Source: Hormiphora californensis
Lineage: Eukaryota > Ctenophora > Tentaculata > Cydippida > Pleurobrachiidae
DNA: 57,500 nucleotides
Direction of reading: 5' to 3'
Assembly (NCBI GenBank): GCA_020137815.1
Contig: CM035352.1
Coordinates: forward strand, 1 to 57,500
Made by a program: the position numbers and the translations under genes. Below the pieces are notes generated by a model. The model saw nothing but the letters and a program-made list of their open reading frames with translations, ran no database searches and was not told the origin of the DNA. Below are positions 1-9,912 of the stretch, one piece after another. The number at the start of each line of letters is the position of its first letter. Within the stretch, counting starts at the first letter, position 1.

Positions 1-82
1 AGCTACATTTGCAAAACGTGATTTCATTTGCAATAATGCCTACGAGCAGTTTGCCTACCCTCCACCTCAGGGTGTAGGCAGT

Positions 83-180
83 ATTGCATTGCAGTTGACA
101 ACTCGCTAAGGATATCTCGATTCGGTATATATATTTACCGAATCGAGATATTCTTAGCGAGGTGTCAACTGCAATGCAAT
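83..180. repeat. Near-perfect hairpin (foldback), arms about 46 bp
   Basis: Two inverted arms (83-128 and 135-180) pair almost perfectly around a short AT loop. The outer ends read ATTGCATTGCAG and CTGCAATGCAAT. It has no coding capacity. It may be a tiny foldback element or the remains of one; no target duplication was identified. Confidence 0.75.
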
Positions 181-206
181 CTTTCATTCTCTTTTCTATC
201 AATATA

Positions 207-440
207 TCACTGCGCTGGCAAGCGCAAAGGTTGCCATTCCCCCCCCCCAAAAAGCGCTGCCAGAAACGCAGTTATACGTTTTATGGGTGTTTGGCTGAAA
301 AACCGGATTTCAGAAGGCTATAGCGTCGCCCCCTTTCATCCGATTGACTTCAAATTTGGAATGTACACCCGGCTTGGGGTCTTTTACTTAAGTTTAAAAT
401 TTCAAGTCTCTATCTCATCTGGAACTGAAGTTACAGATAG
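207..440 (+). mobile_element. Helitron-like 5' end fragment
   Basis: This starts TCACTGCGCTGGCAAGCGC right after an A. The same start and a related downstream stretch (ending near AAGTCTCTATCTC) recur at 51254, where the insert sits between A and T without duplication. A GCGC-loop-GCGC mini-hairpin lies at the end. The 3' limit here is unclear. Assignment to Helitron-like elements is inference, because no Rep/helicase gene and no CTRR terminus was seen. Confidence 0.4.
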
Positions 441-973
441 GTCCCATTTGCCTTAGATTCAGTGTAACGGACACGCGCGCGCGCGCGTACGCGCATAGGA
501 GAGACGCTTTTTCTGAGCACGGTTCTGAACAAATTTTGACGTTTTCGCGGAGATTTTAACAATCTGAGAGCGTCCGAACTCCGAACTCCGAACAAAAGTC
601 CAAAAAAGCACAATTGGAAAAATTCGTTATAATTTTAAGTTCAAGTCATTCTCAAGCCTTTCTCATCAAAAGCGCGTTTTATGTTTTGCGCGTGATGAGA
701 GTTCGCGCGTGATGAGAGTTCGCGCGATCTTCTCTACTATGAAAGTGCTGCGCCTGGCCGTTTAGCTCTGGCAGTGAAGTTTGAGAGCGGACACCATCTC
801 TCACATCTCGTGATCGTCCATTATGTGCGATCGATTCTCAATACTCATACCACGACTACTAGAATTTGATATTTGTTGTTGAGTCTCTTATGAACTTTCA
901 AACTTTTCAACACTACTTTAAACAAATTAATTTGAGTTTCAGCCAAATGTCTGCCTGACCACCCCGGAAGACG
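441..973 (+). other. Probable 5' UTR of the first LINE, with a CG dinucleotide tract
   Basis: There is no credible gene here. A (CG)n run with alternating purine/pyrimidine lies at about 473-495. A 41-bp piece at 898-938 recurs in reverse complement at about 33801-33842, as the spacer of another hairpin. The LINE 5' boundary was not resolved; no matching target duplication was found beside the 3' end at about 5285. Confidence 0.4.
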
Positions 974-2191
974 ATGCCGGATATGTCAAACGAGATACTA
1001 GCGAAACAGAAAGCAGTGCTGTCGGAGCTATGTGATGACCCCGATTGTAGTGACGAGGTGAAACGGATCGTGAAGGCCTACAGTCCTACAGCTAAAAGGT
1101 ACCAGACCAATCTCAAGGCACTTGATCGTTTTACGGACATTGTTTTGGAGGAGGCTGCGCTTTTCTTTGGGGGGAAACCCCGTACTGATGACGGAAAGGA
1201 AAAACGGTACCGGGACAAAGCCAGTCTCATCGACTGGTTGATAATGGCTATTGAAAGTCTATTTCCGCAATTTTGTGAGGCATGCGAGAAAGACTATGTG
1301 ATCAAAAGGTGTGAGAAATCCAGGTTCAATTGTGGAAGTTGTGGGGCAGGGAGCCATAATTGCACCCTAATCCAGGAGCAACCGCTGTGCTCTATTCCAG
1401 GTTTCAAGTGGATTTGTCACATGTGTTGCAAGAAACACACACTGGAAAAGTTTGTGGGTTCCAGTGGGGAGTTTGCAAGCCCTCCCAAGAGTGCAGCAAG
1501 TGAGGCTTCGGATGACGCCCTAAGGAGGAGGTTTAGCTTCATGTCAGAGGTTGGAGACACCAAACCAGAACACCAGCAGAAGCCACCCGGTCAGAAATTC
1601 AACAGTGTGGAGGAGGCTGATGAGGGCAAGAAGAAAGACGATGATAAGCCGATCCCGGTGTGCCAACACTACCTACAAAATCGGTGCAAGTACGGCCGCT
1701 ACGGAACGAAGAAGATCGACGGAGTTTCATGCCAGAAGTCACATCCCCCAATGTGCCGGAGATACTGCGCCCATGGGTCCATGAAGAAATACGGCTGTCA
1801 GCTGGGGAAAGAGTGTCGATACTACCATCCACCTATCTGCCGCTCTTCCCAGTTCAGGCACGAATGCCTAAAGAAGGACTGTCGTTTTCAGCATCTCAAG
1901 AACACCCGACGAGTTGCAGTGGACGAGACTCTAAATCTCAATCGGAACGGAACCCTGTCTTTTGGTGTCGGAAGGGCTGAGACGAACTATGCTAGGGATA
2001 CGGAGATACCACGATCCCAAAATCCGAGTGGTAGCTCCAATGACACCCGTGAACCACCCCGATTTGATGAGGATTCTTTTTTAGAGAGACTGTTCGGGAG
2101 AATGGAAGTGAGAATGAAACAGATGCTAGACAAGAGGTTCGAGAGTATAGAGACGATACGCCCGACTCTAAGTCAATGGAGAGATCGTTAG
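974..2191 (+). CDS. LINE ORF1: PHD-like plus CCCH zinc-finger nucleic-acid-binding protein (405 aa)
   Basis: This is probably the RNA-binding ORF1 protein of a CR1/L2-like non-LTR retrotransposon. Residues 101-152 hold a Cys/His-rich PHD/RING-like cluster (C101, C104, C113, C120, C123, C130, then W-x-C-x-x-C at 146-151). Residues 230-307 hold about three CCCH fingers: C230/C238/C253/H257, C261 or C265/C275/C281/H285, and C289/C298/C303/H307. The C-terminus is charged. The start at 974 is the first ATG of the frame and a second Met lies three codons on. The stop at 2189-2191 overlaps the ORF2 start. PHD-type fingers are known in CR1-like ORF1 proteins; the CCCH array beside one is less familiar. 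The frame is fully open. Confidence 0.8.
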   Translation: MPDMSNEILAKQKAVLSELCDDPDCSDEVKRIVKAYSPTAKRYQTNLKALDRFTDIVLEEAALFFGGKPRTDDGKEKRYRDKASLIDWLIMAIESLFPQFCEACEKDYVIKRCEKSRFNCGSCGAGSHNCTLIQEQPLCSIPGFKWICHMCCKKHTLEKFVGSSGEFASPPKSAASEASDDALRRRFSFMSEVGDTKPEHQQKPPGQKFNSVEEADEGKKKDDDKPIPVCQHYLQNRCKYGRYGTKKIDGVSCQKSHPPMCRRYCAHGSMKKYGCQLGKECRYYHPPICRSSQFRHECLKKDCRFQHLKNTRRVAVDETLNLNRNGTLSFGVGRAETNYARDTEIPRSQNPSGSSNDTREPPRFDEDSFLERLFGRMEVRMKQMLDKRFESIETIRPTLSQWRDR

Positions 2192-5151
2192 GGACTGTTT
2201 CTACTACGAGTAACATATTACTGCTTAATGCAAGGAGTCTAAGTCCGGCAGGTGATACGTGCTGGAAACTCGGTCTTATTAGAGATTATATAAGAAATGA
2301 GAAAACTCCTACAGTAGCCATTGCAGTTACTGAAACCTGGTTTAAAGGGTATCACTCAGATGCCCAGGTTGAGATACCGGGATATAATGTTTTTAGGAGT
2401 GACAGAGTGAGTAGAGTCGGTGGAGGCTGTGCTCTGTATGTTCACTCGTCGCTGGCTGTTTCTGATAGTACATGTTTTGCTAGTGCGTTTAACAATATGA
2501 AAGCTGTCTATGTTGGCCAGATTAACACCATATTTGCTGCTGTTTATCGTTCAGAGTCGAGTGTTTTGGACTTTCAGAGACTAATGAACACCTTACAGAC
2601 ATTTATCGATAAGTACAGTGAGAGCGGGTTACCAGAAGTGGTATTATCGGGTGATTTTAATCTCCCACTCTTTAATTGGGTTGACGGGTCATCAGTCCCA
2701 GTTGATCAGCCTAACTACAATGTTGTATCGGACTTTATGGACACTAATTTTCTATCCCAGGTTGTAGAGGGCCCTACCAGGGGCAACAATACGTTAGATC
2801 TCGTGTTCACCAACAGACCGGACTACTTCAGCGATATTTCCATTACAGATGAGGGTGTATCAGATCATCTGTGGGTATCATGTCACCTTACCTTCAACCC
2901 TCTCGGTCCAGTAAGTCTATTTCTGCCTGGCAAACTGGAAGGTTATCGGCAACTGGATCTCCATTCAGCGGACTTTGTGAGTATTGATGCTGACCTTGCA
3001 GCTACTGATTGGGACAAACTGCTTGTTGAGTGTGAGGATCTGGGTGATGAGGATGGCTCATTGTTTGTGGAAGCTGTTCGAGATAGAGTGTTCAAGGTGG
3101 TTAAGTCACATTGCCGAGTGAAGAAAATGCGAAAGGACTTTGTAGACAAGGAGCTCAGGCATTTGACTAGCAGGAGGCGTAAACTTGATAAACGTAAGAA
3201 CGATTCAGTAAAGTGGAAGTCGGTGATGGATTGTTTAATTGGGAAAATCAAATCCCATCTGATATCAAGGGACAAGAAAGTGGAGAGGAAGGCTGTGGGT
3301 GCTATCAAGGTGAACCCCAAGTACTTTTATACTCACGTTAAAAAGAACTCCAAGGTTAAATCATCAGTTGCCCCCCTTGAGCGTGCGGATGGTTCCTTAA
3401 CTGTGGACCCCCTGGAGAAGGCTAACCTACTACAACACCAGTTTGCTAGCGTCTTCAGCAATCCGGCGGCTATTGATCCCTCTGTGGCAGCGGGTAACAT
3501 TGAGGACCTTGGTGAGATCCTGACGACCATGGATTTTTCACGGAATTGTATCCAGAGTGCACTAGAGGAGCTTAAACCCTTTTCGGCCTCACCTCCGGGC
3601 TGCATTCCTTCGTGCATTCTGAAACGATGTAACAGCAGCTTGTCTTATCCTATATGGATGTTATGGAACAAGTCATTTGAAGATGGGGCTGTTCCAAATT
3701 GTTTAAAGCAGCAGTTCATAACACCGATCTTTAAGAAAGGGTCGAAGTCTACGACGGCAAATTATCGCCCTGTGTCGATCACCAGTCACCTATCGAAGGT
3801 GTTTGAGCGGCTAGTCAGAAAGAGAATAGCTGATTATTTGGATGAGATGCAGTTACAGAGTGAAACGCAACACGGTTTTCGAAAGGGACGTAGTACTATG
3901 TCCCAACTGTTATCTCATGTTGACTACATCCTAACTGAACTCTGTGGAGATAGAGAAGTTGATGTTCTCTATTTAGACTTTTCTAAAGCTTTTGATTCGG
4001 TGGATATCAATGTGTTGCTAGCTAAGTTGAAAAGGTACGGGATTGGGGGAAAACTTCATCAGTGGATCAGTGCGTGGATCCTGGGCAGGCAGCAGTGTGT
4101 GATGGTGGATGGGGTTAGGTCACCATGGGTGGAGGTGCTCAGCGGGGTGGCGCAGGGTAGTGTCCTGGGCCCTCTCCTCTTCCTTATTTATATACTGGAC
4201 CTGGAATCTGTACTGGATGGTAGTATGTGTCTCACCTTTGCGGATGATACCAAGTTAATGAAAGCCATAACAGATATTGTTGATCAGGAGGGTTTACAAT
4301 CGGATCTTTTGAAGGTTACAGAATGGGCTAAGATAAACAATATGGTGCTACATGACCAGAAATTTCAACTCCTGAGTTACAGACTGAACAAGTCGGCAAT
4401 CTACAAGGAATTCCCTTTTTCAGTTGACATATGTTCGTATACCACAAAATCTGGAGTACAACTGTTTCCTGAAGCTGATGTCCGTGACTTGGGTGTCCAG
4501 ATGTCCTCGGATGGTTCTTGGTCTAAGCACATTGCCACCATTGTGAGAAGAGCCTCTCTCCTATCTGGGTGGATTTTCAGTGTTTTTCGAGATCGTTCAC
4601 CAGAGGTAATGTTGCAACTCTTCAAATCACTGGTCAGACCAATTTTGGAGTATTGTTGTCTGGTCTGGGATCCGTCAAAGTCTGGGGACATCAAGTCAAT
4701 TGAGAACGTCCAACGGTGTTTTACTAGAAGACTTGATGGAATGCAGAATCTCGACTATTGGGAGAGATTAAAAGTTCTCAACCTGATGTCTCTTCAACGT
4801 AGGAGACAACGTTACATGTTGATACATGTGTGGAAGACGATCCATGGGTTTGTTCCGAATTCTGCAAATCTTGTGTTCCAACACAGTGCAAGGCTGGGTA
4901 TGAGGTTAGTCCCACCAGTGTTTCCTTATCGGGCTGAGACCTGGAGAGCGAATCAGTACCATTCTTCCTTCGGACCGAGAGCTGCTCACCTGTGGAACAG
5001 GTTGCCAGCAGTCGTTAACTCTTGCGGAAGCTTAGGTCAATTCAAATCATCCCTGGGCAATTACTTGACAGGCTTTTATGACCGTCCCCCTGTCAGAGGC
5101 TATCCATCACTTCCCAATGATATTTCCCCTCAATGTGCTGTAAATGTCTGA
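2176..5151 (+). CDS. LINE ORF2: APE endonuclease and reverse transcriptase (991 aa, intact)
   Basis: This protein performs target-primed reverse transcription. An AP-endonuclease-like domain occupies about residues 10-240, with motifs NARS, TETW, GDFNLP and SDHLW. The RT domain lies at about 480-750: NYRPVS, QHGFRKGRS, LDFSKAFDSV, GVAQGSVLGPLLF, and an FADD catalytic box at 688-691. The C-terminal region (RAAHLWNRLP) is typical of the CR1/L2 group. There is no RNase H. ORF2 begins with ATG inside the end of ORF1, overlapping by 16 bp in another frame, which suggests termination-reinitiation. No frameshift or internal stop is seen, so the copy is young and possibly competent. Confidence 0.92.
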   Translation: MERSLGTVSTTSNILLLNARSLSPAGDTCWKLGLIRDYIRNEKTPTVAIAVTETWFKGYHSDAQVEIPGYNVFRSDRVSRVGGGCALYVHSSLAVSDSTCFASAFNNMKAVYVGQINTIFAAVYRSESSVLDFQRLMNTLQTFIDKYSESGLPEVVLSGDFNLPLFNWVDGSSVPVDQPNYNVVSDFMDTNFLSQVVEGPTRGNNTLDLVFTNRPDYFSDISITDEGVSDHLWVSCHLTFNPLGPVSLFLPGKLEGYRQLDLHSADFVSIDADLAATDWDKLLVECEDLGDEDGSLFVEAVRDRVFKVVKSHCRVKKMRKDFVDKELRHLTSRRRKLDKRKNDSVKWKSVMDCLIGKIKSHLISRDKKVERKAVGAIKVNPKYFYTHVKKNSKVKSSVAPLERADGSLTVDPLEKANLLQHQFASVFSNPAAIDPSVAAGNIEDLGEILTTMDFSRNCIQSALEELKPFSASPPGCIPSCILKRCNSSLSYPIWMLWNKSFEDGAVPNCLKQQFITPIFKKGSKSTTANYRPVSITSHLSKVFERLVRKRIADYLDEMQLQSETQHGFRKGRSTMSQLLSHVDYILTELCGDREVDVLYLDFSKAFDSVDINVLLAKLKRYGIGGKLHQWISAWILGRQQCVMVDGVRSPWVEVLSGVAQGSVLGPLLFLIYILDLESVLDGSMCLTFADDTKLMKAITDIVDQEGLQSDLLKVTEWAKINNMVLHDQKFQLLSYRLNKSAIYKEFPFSVDICSYTTKSGVQLFPEADVRDLGVQMSSDGSWSKHIATIVRRASLLSGWIFSVFRDRSPEVMLQLFKSLVRPILEYCCLVWDPSKSGDIKSIENVQRCFTRRLDGMQNLDYWERLKVLNLMSLQRRRQRYMLIHVWKTIHGFVPNSANLVFQHSARLGMRLVPPVFPYRAETWRANQYHSSFGPRAAHLWNRLPAVVNSCGSLGQFKSSLGNYLTGFYDRPPVRGYPSLPNDISPQCAVNV

Positions 5152-5290
5152 GAGTGGCTGAGAGGTGATACGTGTTTAATTTATTTAGGTGGACCCACTA
5201 AGGGAAGGCCTGTTGTGTACACTAAAACTTTTATTGTAAACTTGTAAACTTGTAAACTTGTAATGAAATTGTGATATTTGACAGAAAAAA
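5152..5290 (+). other. LINE 3' UTR and tail
   Basis: The short 3' UTR ends in three copies of an 8-mer (TTGTAAAC) at about 5236-5262 and then an A run at about 5284-5292. Short tandem 3' tails are typical of CR1/L2-like LINEs. The element stops only about 25 bp from the stop codon of the convergent hAT gene, so it probably inserted into that gene's 3' UTR. Confidence 0.7.
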
Positions 5291-5310
5291 AAGATTGATA
5301 TAAACTAACT

Positions 5311-7461
5311 TCACTTGAGCCTAATATTTCTCTCCTTAGTAGCGAAATGATCTACAAGGGATTCTGTACTCAAGCGATCTGTTCTGTCAGCCTCGATCTC
5401 CAATAGAGCAAGATGGCAGAGCCGCTTATCCAACATATTGGTGCGGAGCCGAGATTTGATACGTTTCAATGCAGAGAATGACCTCTCACACGAGACACTG
5501 GTTAGTGGAATTGTCAATATCAATTTGATGAGTTTCGTCAGTTCTTTTAACTCAAAGCTGTCCATTTTCAACTGATAAATCTTTTGTATGATTTTAACTG
5601 GATCTTCCCCCAGCTCTGGAGAATCCCGGAAATACGTCAAGTCGGATAACAATCTACCCTCGTCAAAAAGATGCCCGTACGGTGAGGACATAAGGGCATC
5701 AACCAGCGGCTCGATGTTGGCCTTTCTGTCGAGCAGGTTCAAGAATGTCAGCTCACTGAGACTCTCAAATCGGTTTGACAGTTCTTCAGTCATTCCCCAC
5801 ACAACATTTGCCAACTCTTCCCGAGCATCGAAAGAGATATCGTCGGAAGATATCCCCTGAATCATCTCCTGGTACTTTTCGTCGGTGTCTAATGCAGCTA
5901 ACTTCTCCATTTGGGTCTCAACCAGTTTGTTAGCTGACGTTATGTTTAGCCCCACACTCTGTAATTGTGTGTATAGGACATCTGTGATCTGGAAACAGCG
6001 GTGCAAGAGCCTCTCCAGAAATTTGAAGTCTGCTGACTCCATGTGCCCGATGAATAGGGTCGCGGATGCCTGTGCCGATACATCCCAATTGCCATCCCTA
6101 ATTTCCCTGAAACAGCTGAGGTAAGCTTCCCGATTCTGGAGAAGGTGAGCCAGCTGTCTGGACTTGTGGTTCCACCGGGTGTTGGAGACTGCGGGTGGCC
6201 TGGAGCAAGTCAGCGCTGCAGTTCTTTTGAAACTAGTCCTGAAAAACTTGGAAATCTCATCCAACACTATCAGCAGTCTTGAACAATCAACTGACTGAAT
6301 GGACGCTTCCATTGCCAGGTTCAACCGATGTGAGAGGCAGTGTGTAAAAACTGCCATAGGACACTTGTCCCGGATTAGCTTCTGTACGCCATTTAACCAG
6401 CCGGACATGACACTAGCACCATCATAACTTTGACCTACCACATTAGCAATGTTGTATTCTGTCAGAAGATCAAGAATTTTCTGACTCAGCCCAGCAGCAC
6501 CCCCAGACTCTGAGATGTTGTAGAATCCTATGAAACTCTCCTTTAGCTCGCTTCCAGAAACATGTCGGAGAACTAACGAAAGCTGATTGTGTCCAGTTAA
6601 GTCAGTTGTTTCGTCTGCCAGAATAGAAAAGAAGGGAGCTTCCAAAACTCCAGATTTTATTTCTGCTAGGACAGCTTCTGCAGTTATCTTAATGAGCTCG
6701 TTCTGGATATCCCCAGAGGTTCCCTTAAACCCCATTGACCCAGAGACCTTAATCCTATCCTGGAGGGGACGCTCCGCCTCCATCAGCCTGAGAGTATCTC
6801 TGAAGCACCCCTGATTCACTGAATCATCCGTCTCTGTGTTTCCCCGAAATGCCAGCCCGTGTATTCCCAAATACTTCACAACTTTAAACAGTCGTGTGAC
6901 ATAGTCCCTATTTATCCTCACCTGCTCCTCGGACTCTTTCAACCCTACACTTGTAGAACCCACAATCGTTGTTGATTTTGAGGGGTCGATACGTTCCAAG
7001 AACAACTTCTCCATTCTGGAACAGTCCAAGTGAGTGTTGGACGATTCATGCCTTTTTAGGCCCATAGATATCCTCGAAAATTCCTTAAACCCGGAAGACG
7101 TCCAGGGAGGACACGTGCCCATCAACAGACAGGGCCAGCAATATAGGCCACCGTTGTGTGCGGTCAGCCAGCTCTTCTGGTCCAGGATGTTGTCTGAAAA
7201 AGAAAAGACAAATATTATGTCATTTAGGGAAATGAAAGGGTTAGGGACTCGTTGGTTTTTCATTTTTGTGTGGTCGAGAGTGAAGCAATGAATATAATTA
7301 TTGGATATCGACTAAGAAAATGTATTCTTACGTTTAGGGTCTGTTTTTGAATGTATGAGGGTTTTCTTATTGCCACTGAGAGTTTTGTATTCGTAACTAA
7401 ATGCTGGCTTGGGGCATCCAGCCGTCACAATGGCTCTTTTTTCAGGTATTTTGCGGTGCAT
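5311..7461 (-). CDS. hAT-family (ZMYM1/TTF-type) transposase, two exons
   Basis: This is predicted to be a DDE transposase of the hAT superfamily, or a domesticated derivative. The large exon (7193-5311) encodes a TTF-type zinc finger (W-L-T-A-H, C-x-x-C, then H-x5-H), the D box LADETTD, YDGASVMSG, the THCLSHRLNLA block, and a C-terminal dimerisation region with SCERSFSALKRIKSRLR. A polypyrimidine-CAG acceptor ends at 7194. A GTAAGA donor at 7331 joins in frame to an upstream exon (7461-7332) starting MHRKIPEKRA, giving about 670 aa with a 138-bp intron. If read without splicing, the N-terminus would be intron sequence. Upstream of the ATG the frame is stopped within 30 bp. hAT terminal repeats were not identified, so TE versus host gene is unresolved. 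Confidence 0.82.
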
Positions 7462-8369
7462 GAATGGAATGTGTAATTGATTAAACCATCATTTATTTCT
7501 GCTCTGAATAATCGTGTCATATTCTACTATATAGGGCATATTCAAGATTTGGTGTGCGGACTCTAGTGCTACACTCTAAGTCTACAGTGGACTCTATATC
7601 TAAATTTAGATTTAGATAAAGAGTCCAAATAAGTCTAAACTCTAGGAGGACTCTATCTCTAAAAAGTCTAAACAGGGCGGACTCTTTATCTAAAAAGTCT
7701 ACAAAGAGCGGACTCTATATCTACATAAATCTAAATTAGACATAGAGTCCGCCATTCTCAGCGAACTCGAGATTTCGGCCGTTAGGCCGGAAACGAGAGT
7801 TTGCTGTACCTCTATACTAATTGAGAAGTGTTAGGGCCATTATTTGGGTTCGAGGTTAGGGTTAGGGTTATGGTTAGGGTTAGGTTTTGGGTTGGTTGGC
7901 TTTAGGACTGTAACTCACCTGGACAGTAACTCGAAAGTGAGTTATTGTCCGAAAATTGGCGTCGACTTTTTTTTTCTGGTGACTTTCTGTCCGCATTATT
8001 TTCGACTTTTTGCTAGGACAAAAAGTCGATAGCTAGGACAAAATCTCGAAATTTAAACTCACCTAGGTGAGTTATGCGGACACTAACTCGAATTTTGTTT
8101 CGAGTTGGTGGACAGAAACTCACTTGCTAAAACTACGAAAATGTCGAAAATTCTGGTGACATTTTCATTTTCCATGGCAGGTGAGTTTCTGTCCGGCCGA
8201 TGAAATAGGTTTCCAAACAAAATTTTTGAGTTTTTTTGTGCTAGCTATCATTATTACAAGAGAAACAAGTTGTGTGGTTGACATAAATACACTGTAAAAC
8301 CCATCTCCCATCCCTTTCTCTATCTCCCTTCATCTCTCTCTTTCCCTCTCTCTATCTCTACCTCCCTTC

Positions 8370-8378
<9 letters not shown>

Positions 8379-8441
<63 letters not shown>
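8379..8441 (+). repeat. (TC)n microsatellite
   Basis: A pure TC run inside the 8-bp-TSD element. The equivalent site in the inverted copy 2 carries (GA)n at 13318-13402, so the array belongs to the element. Confidence 0.95.
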
Positions 8442-8446
<5 letters not shown>

Positions 8447-9000
8447 TCTCTCCATGCTGCTCTTCAGAAGCCTAGAAAATCCAAAATTCGTCAACAGAGA
8501 AGATGATGAGGAGTCATATCTGATGGAGTCATATTATAGGATCGGACTGGGCTCAGTAGAGAGAAGTCTTGAGTCGTAGTTGCATAGTGGGTATGGTGTC
8601 GATAAGGAGGAAGGATCCACAATCAGTTATAGGTCTCGCTGTGATAGATTGTCGAGGATAGGTGGGTAGCTATCTGCTATAGGCTGACTGGGAACATATT
8701 GGAGAGGAGACAAACCACTGCAAGTGATGAACAGCTCTCTTTGTCTCTCCATCTCTCTTCCTCTCTCTCTCTTTGTCTCTCCATCTCTCTTCCTCTCTCT
8801 TTCTCTTTGAACGGTGTGATAGATTGTCGAGTGAAGGATAGGTGAGTCACTGAGTAGGAGAGCAGCTGCAGCCTGCAGCTAGGCTGGTTGGAACAGATTG
8901 GAGAGGAGATATAGACCACTGCATGTGATGAACGATGAGATCCATGATGGGAATTAAGCCCGGGAGCTAGAGCGACAAAGAGAAGCAGAGCTCAACCAAT

Positions 9001-9792
9001 TAGTAGAGTCGATAACTACATCGACCTCTCCCAATTGTTCCAGTTTTTGTCACATCTGTTTGGAGCCTCGACACGACCTCTAAACAGGTGTTACTTTTTC
9101 ACAAACTGTTTTCATCTTGGTGTAATCAGCAGTTAAAATGTTGCTGATCATAACAAAAACCTGACTAAATTTTTTCAACTTGGGGTAAAACCATGGGTGT
9201 CAAAAGTTAGCTCTAGGTCCCCTGAGTAACCATCCGGAGACTCTAAGAGATATTTCAAGCCGTTCTCCCGTAATCATTAATCCCGGTGGAGAAAAAAATA
9301 CAATGCGGACGTACGTGAGCGCTGGCAGGCTGTTTACATGTTATTGTATGTCTCTCACTCCCTCTGGAAAAACCGCACGTGCGGTTGCGCCGCGCGAGAT
9401 AACTCTTTCTCAAGGGGGAGAAAAGAGAGAGACGCACATTAACGTTATACATTAAAGTTGAGGTTGTAGGCAATTGCACGTACGTCCATACTCAAATATG
9501 TGCTCTACCGGGATTAATGATTACAGGAGAACGGCTTGAAATATCTCTTGGAGTCTCCGGATGGTTACTCAGGGGACCTAGAGCTAACTTTTGACACCCA
9601 TGGTTTTACCCCAAGTTGAAAAAATTTAGTCAGGTTTTTGTATGATCAACAACATTTCAACTGCTGATTACACCAAGATGAAAACAGTTTGTAAAAAAGT
9701 AACACCTGTTTAGAGGTCGTGTCGAGGCTCCAAACTGATGTGACAAAAACTGGAACAATTGGGAGAGGTCGATGTAGTTATCGACTATACTA
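9001..9792. mobile_element. Foldback element nested in copy 1
   Basis: Arms of about 285 bp (about 9001-9289 and 9500-9792) are near-perfect inverted repeats; outer ends are TAGTAGAGTCGATAAC and GTTATCGACTATACTA. A unique centre of about 210 bp contains CGTACGT and a GCACGTGC stretch. Comparison with copy 2 at about 12800 shows the uninterrupted site, with AAT present on both sides here (8998-9000 and 9793-9795). It has no coding capacity. Confidence 0.82.
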
Positions 9793-9835
9793 AATGTATG
9801 AGTGAACAACGAGAACTGAACTAGCCCGCCCTTTC

Positions 9836-9838
<3 letters not shown>

Positions 9839-9909
<71 letters not shown>
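9839..9909 (+). repeat. (TC)n microsatellite
   Basis: A pure TC array within the 8-bp-TSD element, to the right of the foldback insertion. Any open frame across it is low complexity. Confidence 0.95.
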
Positions 9910-9912
<3 letters not shown>

